A DNA stretch of 43,384 nt from positions 1 through 43,384 of the IMG/VR virus record IMGVR_UViG_3300005099_000086; one strand, 5' to 3'. Position 1 is the stretch's first letter. Every line of letters begins with the position of its first letter. A program made the translations under genes and the position numbers. The stretch comes from a virus. This document shows positions 6,097-14,119 of the stretch, in pieces. Below the pieces are notes generated by a model, which worked only from the letters and a program-made list of their open reading frames with translations, had not been told where the DNA came from and searched no databases.

Positions 6097-6540
6097 ATGA
6101 AGAACAAGGAAAAAACATGGCTTGAAATTCTTAATGAGTTACGAGCTAAAAATCCCCAAGAAGTTGTGTTTTATGCCTCGGCATTGCGAGGCCCAGACAT
6201 AGAATGTCTTGAATCGGCGGTTGTGAAAACAGTTTTCACCTCACCTTTAAGAGGAAAGGGAGCTGGATTTGGTTGGGAAGATGCTAGCCACTTCTTAGAA
6301 TTGCCTCTTACCGTGATAGAAAGGACTTTTGAATTTGTAGGCAAGCACAAAAGAGATTATGAACATTACCTCAATCATATAAAATTTGCCTGGTATGCCC
6401 TTGGACGGCAAGACATTGCGTTGATAATTGCAGGCATTTGGGGAGAACATGAAAAAGAATCTGCCAAAAAATACGCTGAGAAGGTTAAGGATTGGTTGGA
6501 AAGCGAAGAGGCTTTCCAGCCGAAAGGAGGTGAAGAATGA
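6097..6540 (+). CDS. Tandem paralog B, unknown function
   Basis: 147 aa, homologous to the preceding gene. The two share 36 identical bases spanning their ribosome sites and start codons (5560-5595 and 6067-6102), a sign of relatively recent duplication. The protein keeps the same order of motifs (TWLEIL, SALRGPD, TSPLRGKG, DWLESEEAFQPKG). It overlaps the next start as ATGA. Function unknown. Confidence 0.65.
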   Translation: MKNKEKTWLEILNELRAKNPQEVVFYASALRGPDIECLESAVVKTVFTSPLRGKGAGFGWEDASHFLELPLTVIERTFEFVGKHKRDYEHYLNHIKFAWYALGRQDIALIIAGIWGEHEKESAKKYAEKVKDWLESEEAFQPKGGEE

Positions 6541-6890
6541 GAGTCGTAATTCCTCCAAAAGATTTTGAAGATTATGAATGGGATGAGGATTTTAAACTCG
6601 TGATGTTTTGCTTAGAATTCACAAGATTATATTTTAGCCAAGAAAAAGTCGACGGCTGGGCACAAGAAAAACTAGAAGAATGGGGATATAAAGACAAGGA
6701 CGAGGTTTATGGCCGCTTGTGGTGCAATTTCAAATACTTCAAGGGCCATGCCTTTGACAAAAAGTTTAAAATCGTAGAAAGCCACACAACTTACCCGTAC
6801 TGCAAACAGGAAATCAGTTTTGCCGAAATTAAACCTGGACGTGTTATAGATACATTAACCAAAGCGGTGGAGAAAGGAATAACGATTTAG
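6537..6890 (+). CDS. Hypothetical 117-aa protein
   Basis: Not recognised. ATG at 6537 after AAAGGAGGTGAAG, overlapping the previous stop. Rich in aromatic and acidic residues (FEDYEWDEDFKLVMFCLEF), with a Cys at 73 in WCNFKYF and a later YPYCKQE. The two cysteines are too far apart for an obvious metal site. No family assigned. Confidence 0.55.
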   Translation: MRVVIPPKDFEDYEWDEDFKLVMFCLEFTRLYFSQEKVDGWAQEKLEEWGYKDKDEVYGRLWCNFKYFKGHAFDKKFKIVESHTTYPYCKQEISFAEIKPGRVIDTLTKAVEKGITI

Positions 6891-6900
6891 GAGGTGAGAA

Positions 6901-7086
6901 ATGATTCGTCAAGGTGACTTCGTCAAAGTTAAAGTTTTTTACCCAAAAAACCCAAAACTTAACGGCCTTCACGAAGGCATTGTCCAAAAGATTGGCCAGT
7001 TTAAAACTGGCTTTGTTTATTTTAAGTTGAATGGGAAGTGCCTGCCGTTGAGCAGAAAATATATGAAAATTGTTGAAAGGAGGTAA
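6901..7086 (+). CDS. 61-aa small beta-barrel-like protein
   Basis: Not recognised by name. The sequence pattern (MIRQGDFVKVKVF, then GIVQKIG, GFVYFKLNGKCLPLS, KYMKIVE) suggests a five-stranded SH3/KOW-like barrel of the kind that binds nucleic acid or protein. Ribosome site TTAGGAGGTGAGAA. It sits in the run of small early genes. Confidence 0.5.
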   Translation: MIRQGDFVKVKVFYPKNPKLNGLHEGIVQKIGQFKTGFVYFKLNGKCLPLSRKYMKIVERR

Positions 7087-7089
7087 ACA

Positions 7090-7344
7090 ATGGGATTTAC
7101 TTTACGATTCACCTCAGGTTTTGGGCCTGACGAGGTCGCAGTTATCAGGCCCGAGGACTTTTATCCTAAGATTAGCATTCACCTGTTAAGGCAATTCGGC
7201 GTGAAACGACTTGAATGCCCGCCTCGGAGTGGCAACTACAAGGAGTTAGAGGTTGGCCTTAAAGGAAGGTTTTGCCTTTATTTCTTCGATGAAGAAGATA
7301 GGGACGAGGTTGAAAAATGCTTTTATTGTGAGGTTATAGAATAA
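7090..7344 (+). CDS. Hypothetical 84-aa protein
   Basis: Not recognised. ATG follows GAAAGGAGGTAAACA; the site lies within the 3' end of the previous gene. Mixed alpha/beta with a C-terminal pair of cysteines (KCFYCEVIE). A single CxxC is not enough for a zinc ribbon, though a dimer could bind metal. Confidence 0.5.
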   Translation: MGFTLRFTSGFGPDEVAVIRPEDFYPKISIHLLRQFGVKRLECPPRSGNYKELEVGLKGRFCLYFFDEEDRDEVEKCFYCEVIE

Positions 7345-7357
7345 AGGAGGTGAAAAG

Positions 7358-7420
7358 ATGGAAGTTTTAGCTTGGGCCATTACAATCATCGTCGTAACTT
7401 TGGCAATTTTTGGGAGGTAA
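7358..7420 (+). CDS. 20-aa hydrophobic membrane peptide
   Basis: A very short reading frame with an ideal AAAGGAGGTG site 5-6 nt before its ATG. It encodes a Glu, a run of about 14 hydrophobic residues (LAWAITIIVVTLAIF), then Gly-Arg and stop. It fills exactly the gap between two genes, and its stop overlaps the GGGAGGTAA ribosome site of the gene at 7424. It looks like a single-span membrane peptide. Small phage membrane peptides often act in host takeover, lysis timing or exclusion, but no specific role can be claimed. Confidence 0.5.
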   Translation: MEVLAWAITIIVVTLAIFGR

Positions 7421-7423
7421 AAA

Positions 7424-7792
7424 ATGACGGACAAAGAAAAGTTAATGACTTTTATGGGAAAGATAAAGCAAAGGCTCTACCTGACGGGATGCCCTTTTTA
7501 TCATCTTTTTTACACTCCGAAAGATGCGGAAAAGATCTCGAAACGGGACGATTTTAACGCAACAGTAGATTGGCTACTTATAGAGTTTAACGCCCTTTGG
7601 TTAAAAAGGGAAGGTTTCCTCTGGCCTCGCCTAATAATTTTGGATGCGGAGGACGTTAAGCAAATTCAGAACTGGTTCCCAGTTTGGTTTTGCCTTGATT
7701 CGTCCTGGCACTTCTTTAAACATGAATGGTACAAGAAAGTCTTAGAAGAAATAAAAGGAGGCAAAAAATGGATTGGCAAGAAGACAAAATAA
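7424..7792 (+). CDS. Hypothetical 122-aa Trp-rich protein
   Basis: Not recognised. GGGAGGTAAAAA precedes the ATG. The protein is unusually rich in Trp and Phe (VDWLLIEFNALWLKREGFLW; WFPVWFCLD) and ends in a basic KGGKKWIGKKTK tail. No catalytic motif seen. The 3' end overlaps the next gene. Confidence 0.55.
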   Translation: MTDKEKLMTFMGKIKQRLYLTGCPFYHLFYTPKDAEKISKRDDFNATVDWLLIEFNALWLKREGFLWPRLIILDAEDVKQIQNWFPVWFCLDSSWHFFKHEWYKKVLEEIKGGKKWIGKKTK

Positions 7793-7944
7793 AACTTTTT
7801 AAAGAATGCCTCATAAACATCGTCACAATATTTCAATGGTTTGAAAGCGATAAAGTGGAGTTTAAATGGGGGAAGGTAAATGTGAAAGCCTATAAAGTAC
7901 AAAACATTTTAAGAATAGATATTAAAAAGGAGGATGAAAAATGA
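7768..7944 (+). CDS. Hypothetical 58-aa protein
   Basis: Not recognised. ATG at 7768 follows AAAAGGAGGCAAAAA. Helix, then beta strands (KVEFKWGKVNVKAYK), ending Lys/Glu-rich. Its stop overlaps the start of the secreted-protein candidate at 7941. Confidence 0.5.
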   Translation: MDWQEDKIKLFKECLINIVTIFQWFESDKVEFKWGKVNVKAYKVQNILRIDIKKEDEK

Positions 7945-8171
7945 AAAAACTAACAATTTTAATCTCAATTTTAGCCTTTTTGGCCCTGGCCCCTTCAAGG
8001 CCAATCGTCTTGGTTGACCCAGAGACAGGAGAGGCAGAAATCTATTTTGAGGTGGATGAAGACATTTGCGTAGGAGAAAGCGGGGCCTTCATCAAAATAG
8101 ACGAAGGGCTTTGGGCCAACGGAGAAAAGGAGGTTTGGGATGAACAAGAACAAGATTTGTTATTACAATAA
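7941..8171 (+). CDS. Small exported protein with signal peptide
   Basis: 76 aa. The N-terminus MKKLTILISILAFLALA has two lysines, a hydrophobic core of about 12 residues and an ALA-type cleavage site before PSRP, a good Sec signal peptide. The mature part is short and acidic. No lipobox cysteine is present. It would act at or outside the host membrane; possible roles such as superinfection exclusion are inference. Ribosome site AAAAAGGAGGATGAAAA. Confidence 0.6.
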   Translation: MKKLTILISILAFLALAPSRPIVLVDPETGEAEIYFEVDEDICVGESGAFIKIDEGLWANGEKEVWDEQEQDLLLQ

Positions 8172-8484
8172 TCATTTATGGCAAGCCAAATTCATCGGCC
8201 CGACAACCTCAGGCCAGAACAGGCTTTACCTCCAACTTTTGAGGATAAGGGCCTTTGAGCCTCTGAACGAATTTGCCGTTGTTCCTCAAGAGGAAGTGCA
8301 ATGGGTTGGGGAGGAACCTGAGCTTGAATATATCAATCCCGAAGAGGCATTTCAAATCCAAAGGCAGGAGGTGGAATGGCCAGAAAAACGAAAGGCCAAA
8401 GCCAAAGAAGACGGCAAGTTGATGAAGGTGCTTTCAAGCCTTAGCCTTGAACAGTTAAATAAATTGTTAGAGGAGATAGAATGA
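8140..8484 (+). CDS. Hypothetical 114-aa protein
   Basis: Not recognised. ATG at 8140 inside the end of the previous gene, with AAAAGGAGGTTTGGG upstream. The N-terminal half is beta-rich (HLWQAKFIGPTTSGQNRLYL), and the C-terminal half an acidic then basic helix ending LSLEQLNKLLEEIE. It overlaps the next start. Confidence 0.55.
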   Translation: MNKNKICYYNNHLWQAKFIGPTTSGQNRLYLQLLRIRAFEPLNEFAVVPQEEVQWVGEEPELEYINPEEAFQIQRQEVEWPEKRKAKAKEDGKLMKVLSSLSLEQLNKLLEEIE

Positions 8485-8933
8485 ACAAGACAATCATATC
8501 CGTTTTAGACCATGCACAAAAGGAACACTTTGCAATCATAAGAACAAGTGAAGGCTACAATCTAGAACTTGAGTGGCCCCGAACCGACTCAATAAGGACA
8601 GGCGAAAGTTTAGAAGAATGCCTGGACACTTTGTTCAATATTTTGTTGGAAAAAAGACAATCGGTGGTGCCAGTTTCTTACAGAGAAGTAAAGTGTCTGG
8701 ACTACAAAAAAGGAATTAGGTTTCTTTTGAACGAATCCGAAATTCCAGGGCAACCAATAAAAGAATGGAAGGAATACAAGGCCGAAGGCTCCGACGAAAA
8801 AGTAGTGATTGTTACGACGCCAGCAAATGATTTGTGGACATTTATGGTAAAGAAGGCTGACCGAGGCTATTCTGTTGAGTTGATAGGTTCAACGGATCTA
8901 ATCGACAAAGAATTTTTGGAGGATGTAGAATGA
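8481..8933 (+). CDS. Hypothetical 150-aa protein upstream of polymerase
   Basis: Not recognised. ATG overlaps the preceding stop (ATGA), with GAGGAG upstream. Appears to hold two similar beta-rich halves (HFAIIRTSEGYNLELEW and LWTFMVKKADRGYSVELIG), suggesting an internal duplication of a small domain. Its stop overlaps the polymerase start, so it is co-translated with it and may be a replication accessory protein. Confidence 0.55.
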   Translation: MNKTIISVLDHAQKEHFAIIRTSEGYNLELEWPRTDSIRTGESLEECLDTLFNILLEKRQSVVPVSYREVKCLDYKKGIRFLLNESEIPGQPIKEWKEYKAEGSDEKVVIVTTPANDLWTFMVKKADRGYSVELIGSTDLIDKEFLEDVE

Positions 8934-11164
8934 AGATTGTTCCGCCTGAAGGCCCCAAAGCCTCAAGAATTGCAATTGTAGGCCAAAATCCCGGCAAACA
9001 AGAAATTCTGATGGGTCGGCCCTTTGTCGGCCCATCAGGCCAGCTTTTAAATGCCTTGCTCAGCAAGGCAGGCATTTCAAGGCGAGATTGTTACATCACA
9101 AATGTTTTTAAATTTGAATGCAAACCAGAAAAACTTTCAAAAGAAGAAAGGCAAAAGCATTTCCTCGAACTCCGAAAGGAGCTTGAAGGAATGGCGAATT
9201 TGGGGCTTATAATTTGCCTTGGGCGGTGGGCTTTAGAGGCCCTAACGGGCCATACAAAAATAACTCATCATAGAGGCTCGGTTTATCAATGGAAAGGGAG
9301 GTGGCTTGTGCCGACGTTTCATCCTGCGGAAATTTTAAGAGGCCAGACGCATTTGAACATTATTCTCCTTCATGATGTTCGAAAGGCAGTTAAAGTTTTG
9401 AATGAAGGCTTTGCCGAACCTGAGGTCAAATTCGATTGGATAGGGCCAGGCCAAGCCTTAAAGGACTTTGCCGAAAGCTCTTTTGCCTTCGATATTGAAG
9501 TGGCAAGAGGCAAGATAGTCTGTTTGGGCCTTTCAAATGAAAAAAGGACAGTCGTCATTCCTTTCAAGAATGAGAGTTTGAAAAATTATTGGCCTGAAGA
9601 GACGGAAAGGGAAATTTGGAAAGAATTGAAAATTGTTTTTAATTCTCCTTTTGTCAAAATTGGCCAAAACCTAAAATTCGATTTAACATTTTTATGGCCT
9701 TTGCTAGGCAAAATCTCTCCGCCATTTTTTGACACTTTATTGGCACATCATCTTTTAGAGCCTGACTTGCCGCACGATTTGGCGTTCCTCACGTCCATTT
9801 ACACTTCATTCAACTTTTATAAGGATGATTTGAAGGAATGGCACGAAACGAAGAGTCTTGAGACGCTAGGCCAATATAACGCCAAAGATACATTTATAAC
9901 CTTTCAAATCGCAAAGATTTTTGAAAGAGATTTAGAGGAAATTGGACTTGCCGACTTCTTTCATCATTATGTCATGCCCCTCCAATTTGAAATTTTTAAA
10001 ATGGAACGGCGAGGCCTTTTAGTGGATTTGCAAATGCGTCAAAAGTTAAAAGACGAATTAAAGCAAAGGATAGAGAAGGATTTAGAGGAACTTCATAAAT
10101 TGGCCAAATGGCCAGTCAATCCTCTAAGTCCAAAACAAATACAAAAGTTTTTATATGAAGATTTAATTTTAGAGCCTGTTTATAAAAGAGGTACATCAAA
10201 AGTCACAACAGATGAACAGGCTCTTGAAAGACTTTACAGGAAATATGGCCTCAAAGAAATAAACTTAATTTTAAGCGTAAGAAAAAATTCCAAAGTTTTA
10301 GGAACCTATCTTGAAGCCGTTCCTGACCCCGATGGGAGGATAAGGACGGATTATGGCATTGCCGAAACAGGACGCCTCACGTCAAAGAAGAACATTTTTG
10401 GGAAAGGCGGCAATTTACAAAACATCCCAAAAGAATTAAGAATCTTTTTCAAACCTACGCCTAGTTTTGCCTTTTGTGAATGTGACCTTAAACAGGCTGA
10501 AAATAGGACTGTGGCATGGCTAGCCAACTGCCGCATCTTGAAAGATGCCTTTTTGAAAGGCATTGACATCCATAGACTGACGGCCTCGTGGATATATGGC
10601 AAAAAAATTGACGAAGTCACTGGCCAAGAGCGGCAAATGGGCAAAAAATGTAATCATGCCTTGAACTATGGAATGGGCCCAAGGACTTTTGCGGCATATG
10701 CAAACATCTCGGTAGCTCATGCGAGCGAGCTAATAGAAAAATATTTTGGTCTTTATCCAGAGATAAGGGAGTGGCACAGAAAAATTGAACAAAAAATCCG
10801 AAGAGATAGGATGTTGGAAACGCCATTCGGTCGGAGGAGAATCTTTAGGGGCAGGATTGGCCCCGAAACCTTAAAAGAGGCCTTCAATTATATTCCTCAA
10901 TCTACTGTGGCAGATTATCTTAATCACGCCTTACTTCTTCTTGGAAAGATGAACCATCGAATTGTTTGCCAAGTCCATGACTCGATTCTTTTGGAATTTC
11001 GGCCGAAAGACCTTAAAAGCCTTTTAGAGGATTTGGAACTAGCCTTCAAAATCGTTTTGAATGTTGAAGGAGAAAAGTTTTGGATTCCCGTTGAAGTTAA
11101 AGTTTATGAAGAGGGATGGAACAGCAAGGTTGTTTTTGAAAAAACTTTAAACGAAAAACTTTGA
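8930..11164 (+). CDS. UDG-domain / family A DNA polymerase fusion
   Basis: 744 aa. Residues 1-160 resemble the uracil-DNA glycosylase superfamily (family 4/5 type): GQNPGKQE, GRPFVGPSGQLLNALL and a FHPAEIL motif. The next part is a 3'-5' exonuclease with D188/E190 (FDIEV), D251 (GQNLKFD) and D320 (YNAKD). The polymerase follows: motif A with D519 (CECDLKQAENRT), motif B R568-x3-K572-x3-H576-x3-Y580, motif C QVHDS with D684. It would replicate phage DNA. Odd points: the position matching E. coli Pol I F762 is His (H576); the UDG part lacks the usual N-terminal Fe-S cysteines, and its first motif has Gln where family 4 has Glu. Start overlaps the preceding stop (ATGA). Confidence 0.85.
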   Translation: MKIVPPEGPKASRIAIVGQNPGKQEILMGRPFVGPSGQLLNALLSKAGISRRDCYITNVFKFECKPEKLSKEERQKHFLELRKELEGMANLGLIICLGRWALEALTGHTKITHHRGSVYQWKGRWLVPTFHPAEILRGQTHLNIILLHDVRKAVKVLNEGFAEPEVKFDWIGPGQALKDFAESSFAFDIEVARGKIVCLGLSNEKRTVVIPFKNESLKNYWPEETEREIWKELKIVFNSPFVKIGQNLKFDLTFLWPLLGKISPPFFDTLLAHHLLEPDLPHDLAFLTSIYTSFNFYKDDLKEWHETKSLETLGQYNAKDTFITFQIAKIFERDLEEIGLADFFHHYVMPLQFEIFKMERRGLLVDLQMRQKLKDELKQRIEKDLEELHKLAKWPVNPLSPKQIQKFLYEDLILEPVYKRGTSKVTTDEQALERLYRKYGLKEINLILSVRKNSKVLGTYLEAVPDPDGRIRTDYGIAETGRLTSKKNIFGKGGNLQNIPKELRIFFKPTPSFAFCECDLKQAENRTVAWLANCRILKDAFLKGIDIHRLTASWIYGKKIDEVTGQERQMGKKCNHALNYGMGPRTFAAYANISVAHASELIEKYFGLYPEIREWHRKIEQKIRRDRMLETPFGRRRIFRGRIGPETLKEAFNYIPQSTVADYLNHALLLLGKMNHRIVCQVHDSILLEFRPKDLKSLLEDLELAFKIVLNVEGEKFWIPVEVKVYEEGWNSKVVFEKTLNEKL

Positions 11165-11171
11165 GGTAAAA

Positions 11172-12305
11172 ATGCATGAATACTTCAAGTTGTATATGGA
11201 ATATGTCCGAAAGACGGAAAGCCCTGAGATTTTCCATTTTTGGACTAGCCTTTTCCTCATCTCATCGATGGTTGGGAGGAAATGCATTTTTAGGATGGGA
11301 GATATGAACATTTTGTTAAATCTTTATGTTATTTTAACTGGCCCTTCAGGCGTTCGTAAATCTACCGCTATCGACCTTGCGGTAGCAGAGTTTTTGCCTG
11401 AACATAAAATGTTCAGGGGAAGAATAACTGAACCTGCCTTAATCTCTCATCTTGCAGAAATGTCACAACAAAAAGGCAAGGCAGAAATCTGCATCGTAGC
11501 ACCAGAACTAAAGACTTTTTTGGGAACGGAATTCTTCCACTCTAGCCTCGTCGCAACATTGACCGACTTGTATGAAGGAAAGATGCCCTCTTCTAGCTTT
11601 ACTCAAAGCAGAGGCAAAGAAAAAATCCTCAATCCATTCATCAACATTCTTGGAGCCTCGACCGAAACTTGGCTTCATGATTGTTTTGGCCAAGACCTTT
11701 TAAATTCGGGGTTTGTGGCAAGATTCATCTTTCCATATTCAAACAAAATTGAAATCGTCCCAATAATGGAGCTGAACATTACGGCAAGAGAAAGACTAAG
11801 AAATTGGCTGAAGGACATTGGCCAGCTAAAAGGCACTTTACAGACGAATGATGAAGGAAAGGAGTGGTTCACAGAATGGTACAAAAAATCCCGAAAGGCG
11901 TCTCCGCCAAGTGAGTGCCTTGAAAGTTATTGGGAAAGAAGGCATGTCCATTTTTTAAAAGTTGCGGCTTTGGCCGCACTTTCAGATAAAAGATTAAATG
12001 TGGAGATTAAAGATTTTGAATTTGCAAACAAAAAACTTAAAGAAGTGGAAAGGCTTATGCCTATTGCTTTAGGCTACGGCGTTTCCACATCAGAACGCCT
12101 GCCAAGCCTTTCGGCAAAAATTCTAAGTCTTTTAGAAAAGAAAGGAAAATTGACAAGAAGGGAAATAATCAAAAAACTTTGGAGGTTTGGAAAGGCCCAA
12201 GAGATTGATGAGGCTTTGACAACGTTGTTATCAGGAAATTTAATTAAAGTTGATGGAAAATATTTTGAAATTTTAAAAAGAAAGGAGGATAAAGATGTTG
12301 CTTAA
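11172..12305 (+). CDS. DUF3987-type replicative ATPase/helicase
   Basis: 377 aa. A P-loop ATPase with GPSGVRKST at 57-65, followed by Walker B-like EICIVAPEL. Layout resembles the DUF3987 family of phage and prophage helicase/primase-associated ATPases. The C-terminal 70 residues form a winged-helix-like domain (SAKILSLLEKKGKLTRREII). The last Gly of the usual GxxxxGK(S/T) loop is replaced by Arg (R62). It lies 7 nt after the polymerase and is the only replicative helicase candidate. No primase motif was recognised. Confidence 0.65.
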   Translation: MHEYFKLYMEYVRKTESPEIFHFWTSLFLISSMVGRKCIFRMGDMNILLNLYVILTGPSGVRKSTAIDLAVAEFLPEHKMFRGRITEPALISHLAEMSQQKGKAEICIVAPELKTFLGTEFFHSSLVATLTDLYEGKMPSSSFTQSRGKEKILNPFINILGASTETWLHDCFGQDLLNSGFVARFIFPYSNKIEIVPIMELNITARERLRNWLKDIGQLKGTLQTNDEGKEWFTEWYKKSRKASPPSECLESYWERRHVHFLKVAALAALSDKRLNVEIKDFEFANKKLKEVERLMPIALGYGVSTSERLPSLSAKILSLLEKKGKLTRREIIKKLWRFGKAQEIDEALTTLLSGNLIKVDGKYFEILKRKEDKDVA

Positions 12306-12534
12306 GAAATCAGAAAAATATTTTGCAACTCTGAAGGGGCCCACTGGCCAATTCACAAATTTAACCGTGGAAGTTTGTTACGACCCCGAATTTTCCGAAG
12401 ACTTGGTAATACGAATTAAACTTGGGGAAGGGCGGAAAGAGAATGAAGAGGTTTTATGTATAGAAAACAAATTTTTCAAAGGCTTCATTGAAGCCTTAAA
12501 AGAGGTGGAGGAAAGAGTAAAAATTTTTGGATAG
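12295..12534 (+). CDS. Hypothetical 79-aa protein
   Basis: Not recognised. ATG with AAAGGAGGATAAAG upstream, overlapping the helicase gene by 11 nt. Beta-strand-rich core (LTVEVCYDPEFSEDLVIRIKL) then a helix (FIEALKEVEERV). The layout (beta strands then a final helix) resembles the small early proteins at 2825 and 3043, but homology is not established. Confidence 0.5.
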   Translation: MLLKKSEKYFATLKGPTGQFTNLTVEVCYDPEFSEDLVIRIKLGEGRKENEEVLCIENKFFKGFIEALKEVEERVKIFG

Positions 12535-12544
12535 GAGGATAAAA

Positions 12545-12718
12545 ATGACGCCTGAAGTTTTCATTCTTTTAAAATCCATCAAAGATAAAATCAACGACAT
12601 TTTGTCACAGGCTATAATTCGGCCAGTTGAACTCCGACAAGATTTAAACGAAATCATTAGCAAGATTGATGATTTTGTCAGGGGGTTGGAAAATGAAAAT
12701 TATAAGAAAAAGAGTTAA
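12545..12718 (+). CDS. Hypothetical 57-aa helical protein
   Basis: Not recognised. ATG 12545 follows GGATAGGAGGATAAAA. Two amphipathic helices (EVFILLKSIKDKINDIL; ELRQDLNEIISKIDDFV), probably a helical hairpin or coiled coil. The last 26 nt overlap the ParB-methyltransferase gene. Confidence 0.5.
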   Translation: MTPEVFILLKSIKDKINDILSQAIIRPVELRQDLNEIISKIDDFVRGLENENYKKKS

Positions 12719-13940
12719 AGTAAAAGATATAAAGGTTCCGAAGGATAGGATTCGTGAAGAATTGGGGGATATAAAAGGCCTTGCCGAAAGCATCCAAAAA
12801 TACGGCCTCTTACATCCTCTCGTTTTGGATGAAAATATGACTTTAATCTCGGCTGAAAGGCGGTTGAGGGCCATTCAAATGTTAGGCTGGAAAGAGGTTG
12901 ATGCTTCAATTGTCGTTGAGGCAAACGAATTGGAGAAAAAGAAAATAGAGTTAGAAGAAAATATCCGAAGAAAAGACTTGACGTGGAGCGAAGAGGTTAA
13001 AGCTAAAAAACAACTCCATGAATTGTTGCAAAAGATGAGTGGAGGCTCGAAAAAGCTGGAGGGTTATTGGACGATTGAAGATACCGCCCAGCTTCTTGGC
13101 GAAGCTACAGGCAAAGTCTCTCAAGACCTTCAATTAGCAGAGCTAATTGAAAAGTTTCCGCAGTTAGGCAAATTAAGCAAAAAGACTCATGCACAAAAAG
13201 CCTTAAAACAACTAGAACTGGGTGTTTTTCTTGAAGGAGAAAAGAAAGGGGAAGGGCCGAAAGATGAATTTGTTATTTGTGGTGATGCCGCAAAAGTCCT
13301 TCAAAGTTTTGAGGATGAAAGTTTTGACCTTATTTTGACTGACCCGCCTTTTGGCGTAGAGTTGGACAGGACAATAAAATATAAAAGGCAGGCAGGCTAT
13401 GATGTTTATGAAGACAATACAAAATTAATTTTAGACCTCTTAGAAAAGGTTTTCCTTGAATGTTATAGGATTTTGAAGGCTGGCCGCCATGCCTTCGTTT
13501 TCTATGCCACAAAGTGGCATTGCCAAATCAAAGAACTTTTATCAAAAATTGGGTTCGTCGTTTCGCCATATCCCTTCGTCTGGTACAAGCATTCTTCTAT
13601 GGCTTTCGGCGATACGAGCATAGATTATGAAACTTGTTTTTGGGCTTACAAGCCCCCGAAAAGGCCGTGGTGTAAAGGCGAAAAGCCTTCCCTCGTCATA
13701 GATATAAGTGGCATTTTAAAGGAGCGAACACATGTGGCCGAAAAGCCTGGAGAAGTTTGGCAAAAATTCATCGAAATCGGAACATTTGAAGGTGAAGGCG
13801 TTCTTGACCCGTTTGCAGGGACAGGCTCATCGTTAATCCAAGCCTTGAGAATGGGCAGAAAAGTTAAAGGTATTGAGATAAATGAAGGCTTTGCAAGGCT
13901 GGCCAACAAAAGGCTAAAAGAAGTTTTAGAAGGGAGGTGA
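12693..13940 (+). CDS. ParB-like domain / DNA methyltransferase fusion
   Basis: 415 aa. Residues 1-110 are ParB/Srx-like (VKDIKVPKDRI; LAESIQKYGLLHPLVL; ISAERRLRAIQMLGW; ELEENIRRKDLT), followed by a helical DNA-binding-like stretch. From about residue 185 lies an adenine-N6 or cytosine-N4 methyltransferase: motif IV TDPPF with D217, later motif I DPFAGTGSS at 372-380. The order IV before I fits the beta class. It would methylate phage DNA at a sequence chosen by the ParB-like part or an internal recognition region, perhaps to evade restriction or mark replication. Start at 12693 is preferred over upstream ATGs because GGGGGTTGGAAA precedes it. Confidence 0.8.
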   Translation: MKIIRKRVKVKDIKVPKDRIREELGDIKGLAESIQKYGLLHPLVLDENMTLISAERRLRAIQMLGWKEVDASIVVEANELEKKKIELEENIRRKDLTWSEEVKAKKQLHELLQKMSGGSKKLEGYWTIEDTAQLLGEATGKVSQDLQLAELIEKFPQLGKLSKKTHAQKALKQLELGVFLEGEKKGEGPKDEFVICGDAAKVLQSFEDESFDLILTDPPFGVELDRTIKYKRQAGYDVYEDNTKLILDLLEKVFLECYRILKAGRHAFVFYATKWHCQIKELLSKIGFVVSPYPFVWYKHSSMAFGDTSIDYETCFWAYKPPKRPWCKGEKPSLVIDISGILKERTHVAEKPGEVWQKFIEIGTFEGEGVLDPFAGTGSSLIQALRMGRKVKGIEINEGFARLANKRLKEVLEGR

Positions 13941-13945
13941 TAAAA

Positions 13946-14119
13946 ATGGAAGAAAAAAGCGAAATAATGAAAGTAACCTTTTTATGTCCGAGGGCCTGGA
14001 TAGAAAAATACAAAAAGATTTATAAAGGCCATGGACATCTCAGCCACTTTTTAAGAGGCCAAATTTTTAAGGCCATTAAAGCCTATGAAGAATTAAAGAA
14101 GGAGGAAAAAGATGAATAA
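13946..14119 (+). CDS. Ribbon-helix-helix-like small protein
   Basis: 57 aa. A short strand MKVTFLC followed by two helices (RAWIEKYKKIY and HLSHFLRGQIFKAIKAYEEL) matches the layout of MetJ/Arc-type ribbon-helix-helix repressors, which bind DNA as dimers. Start at ATG 13946 after GGGAGGTGATAAAA. It lies between the methyltransferase and the epimerase. Moderate confidence, based on layout only. Confidence 0.45.
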   Translation: MEEKSEIMKVTFLCPRAWIEKYKKIYKGHGHLSHFLRGQIFKAIKAYEELKKEEKDE

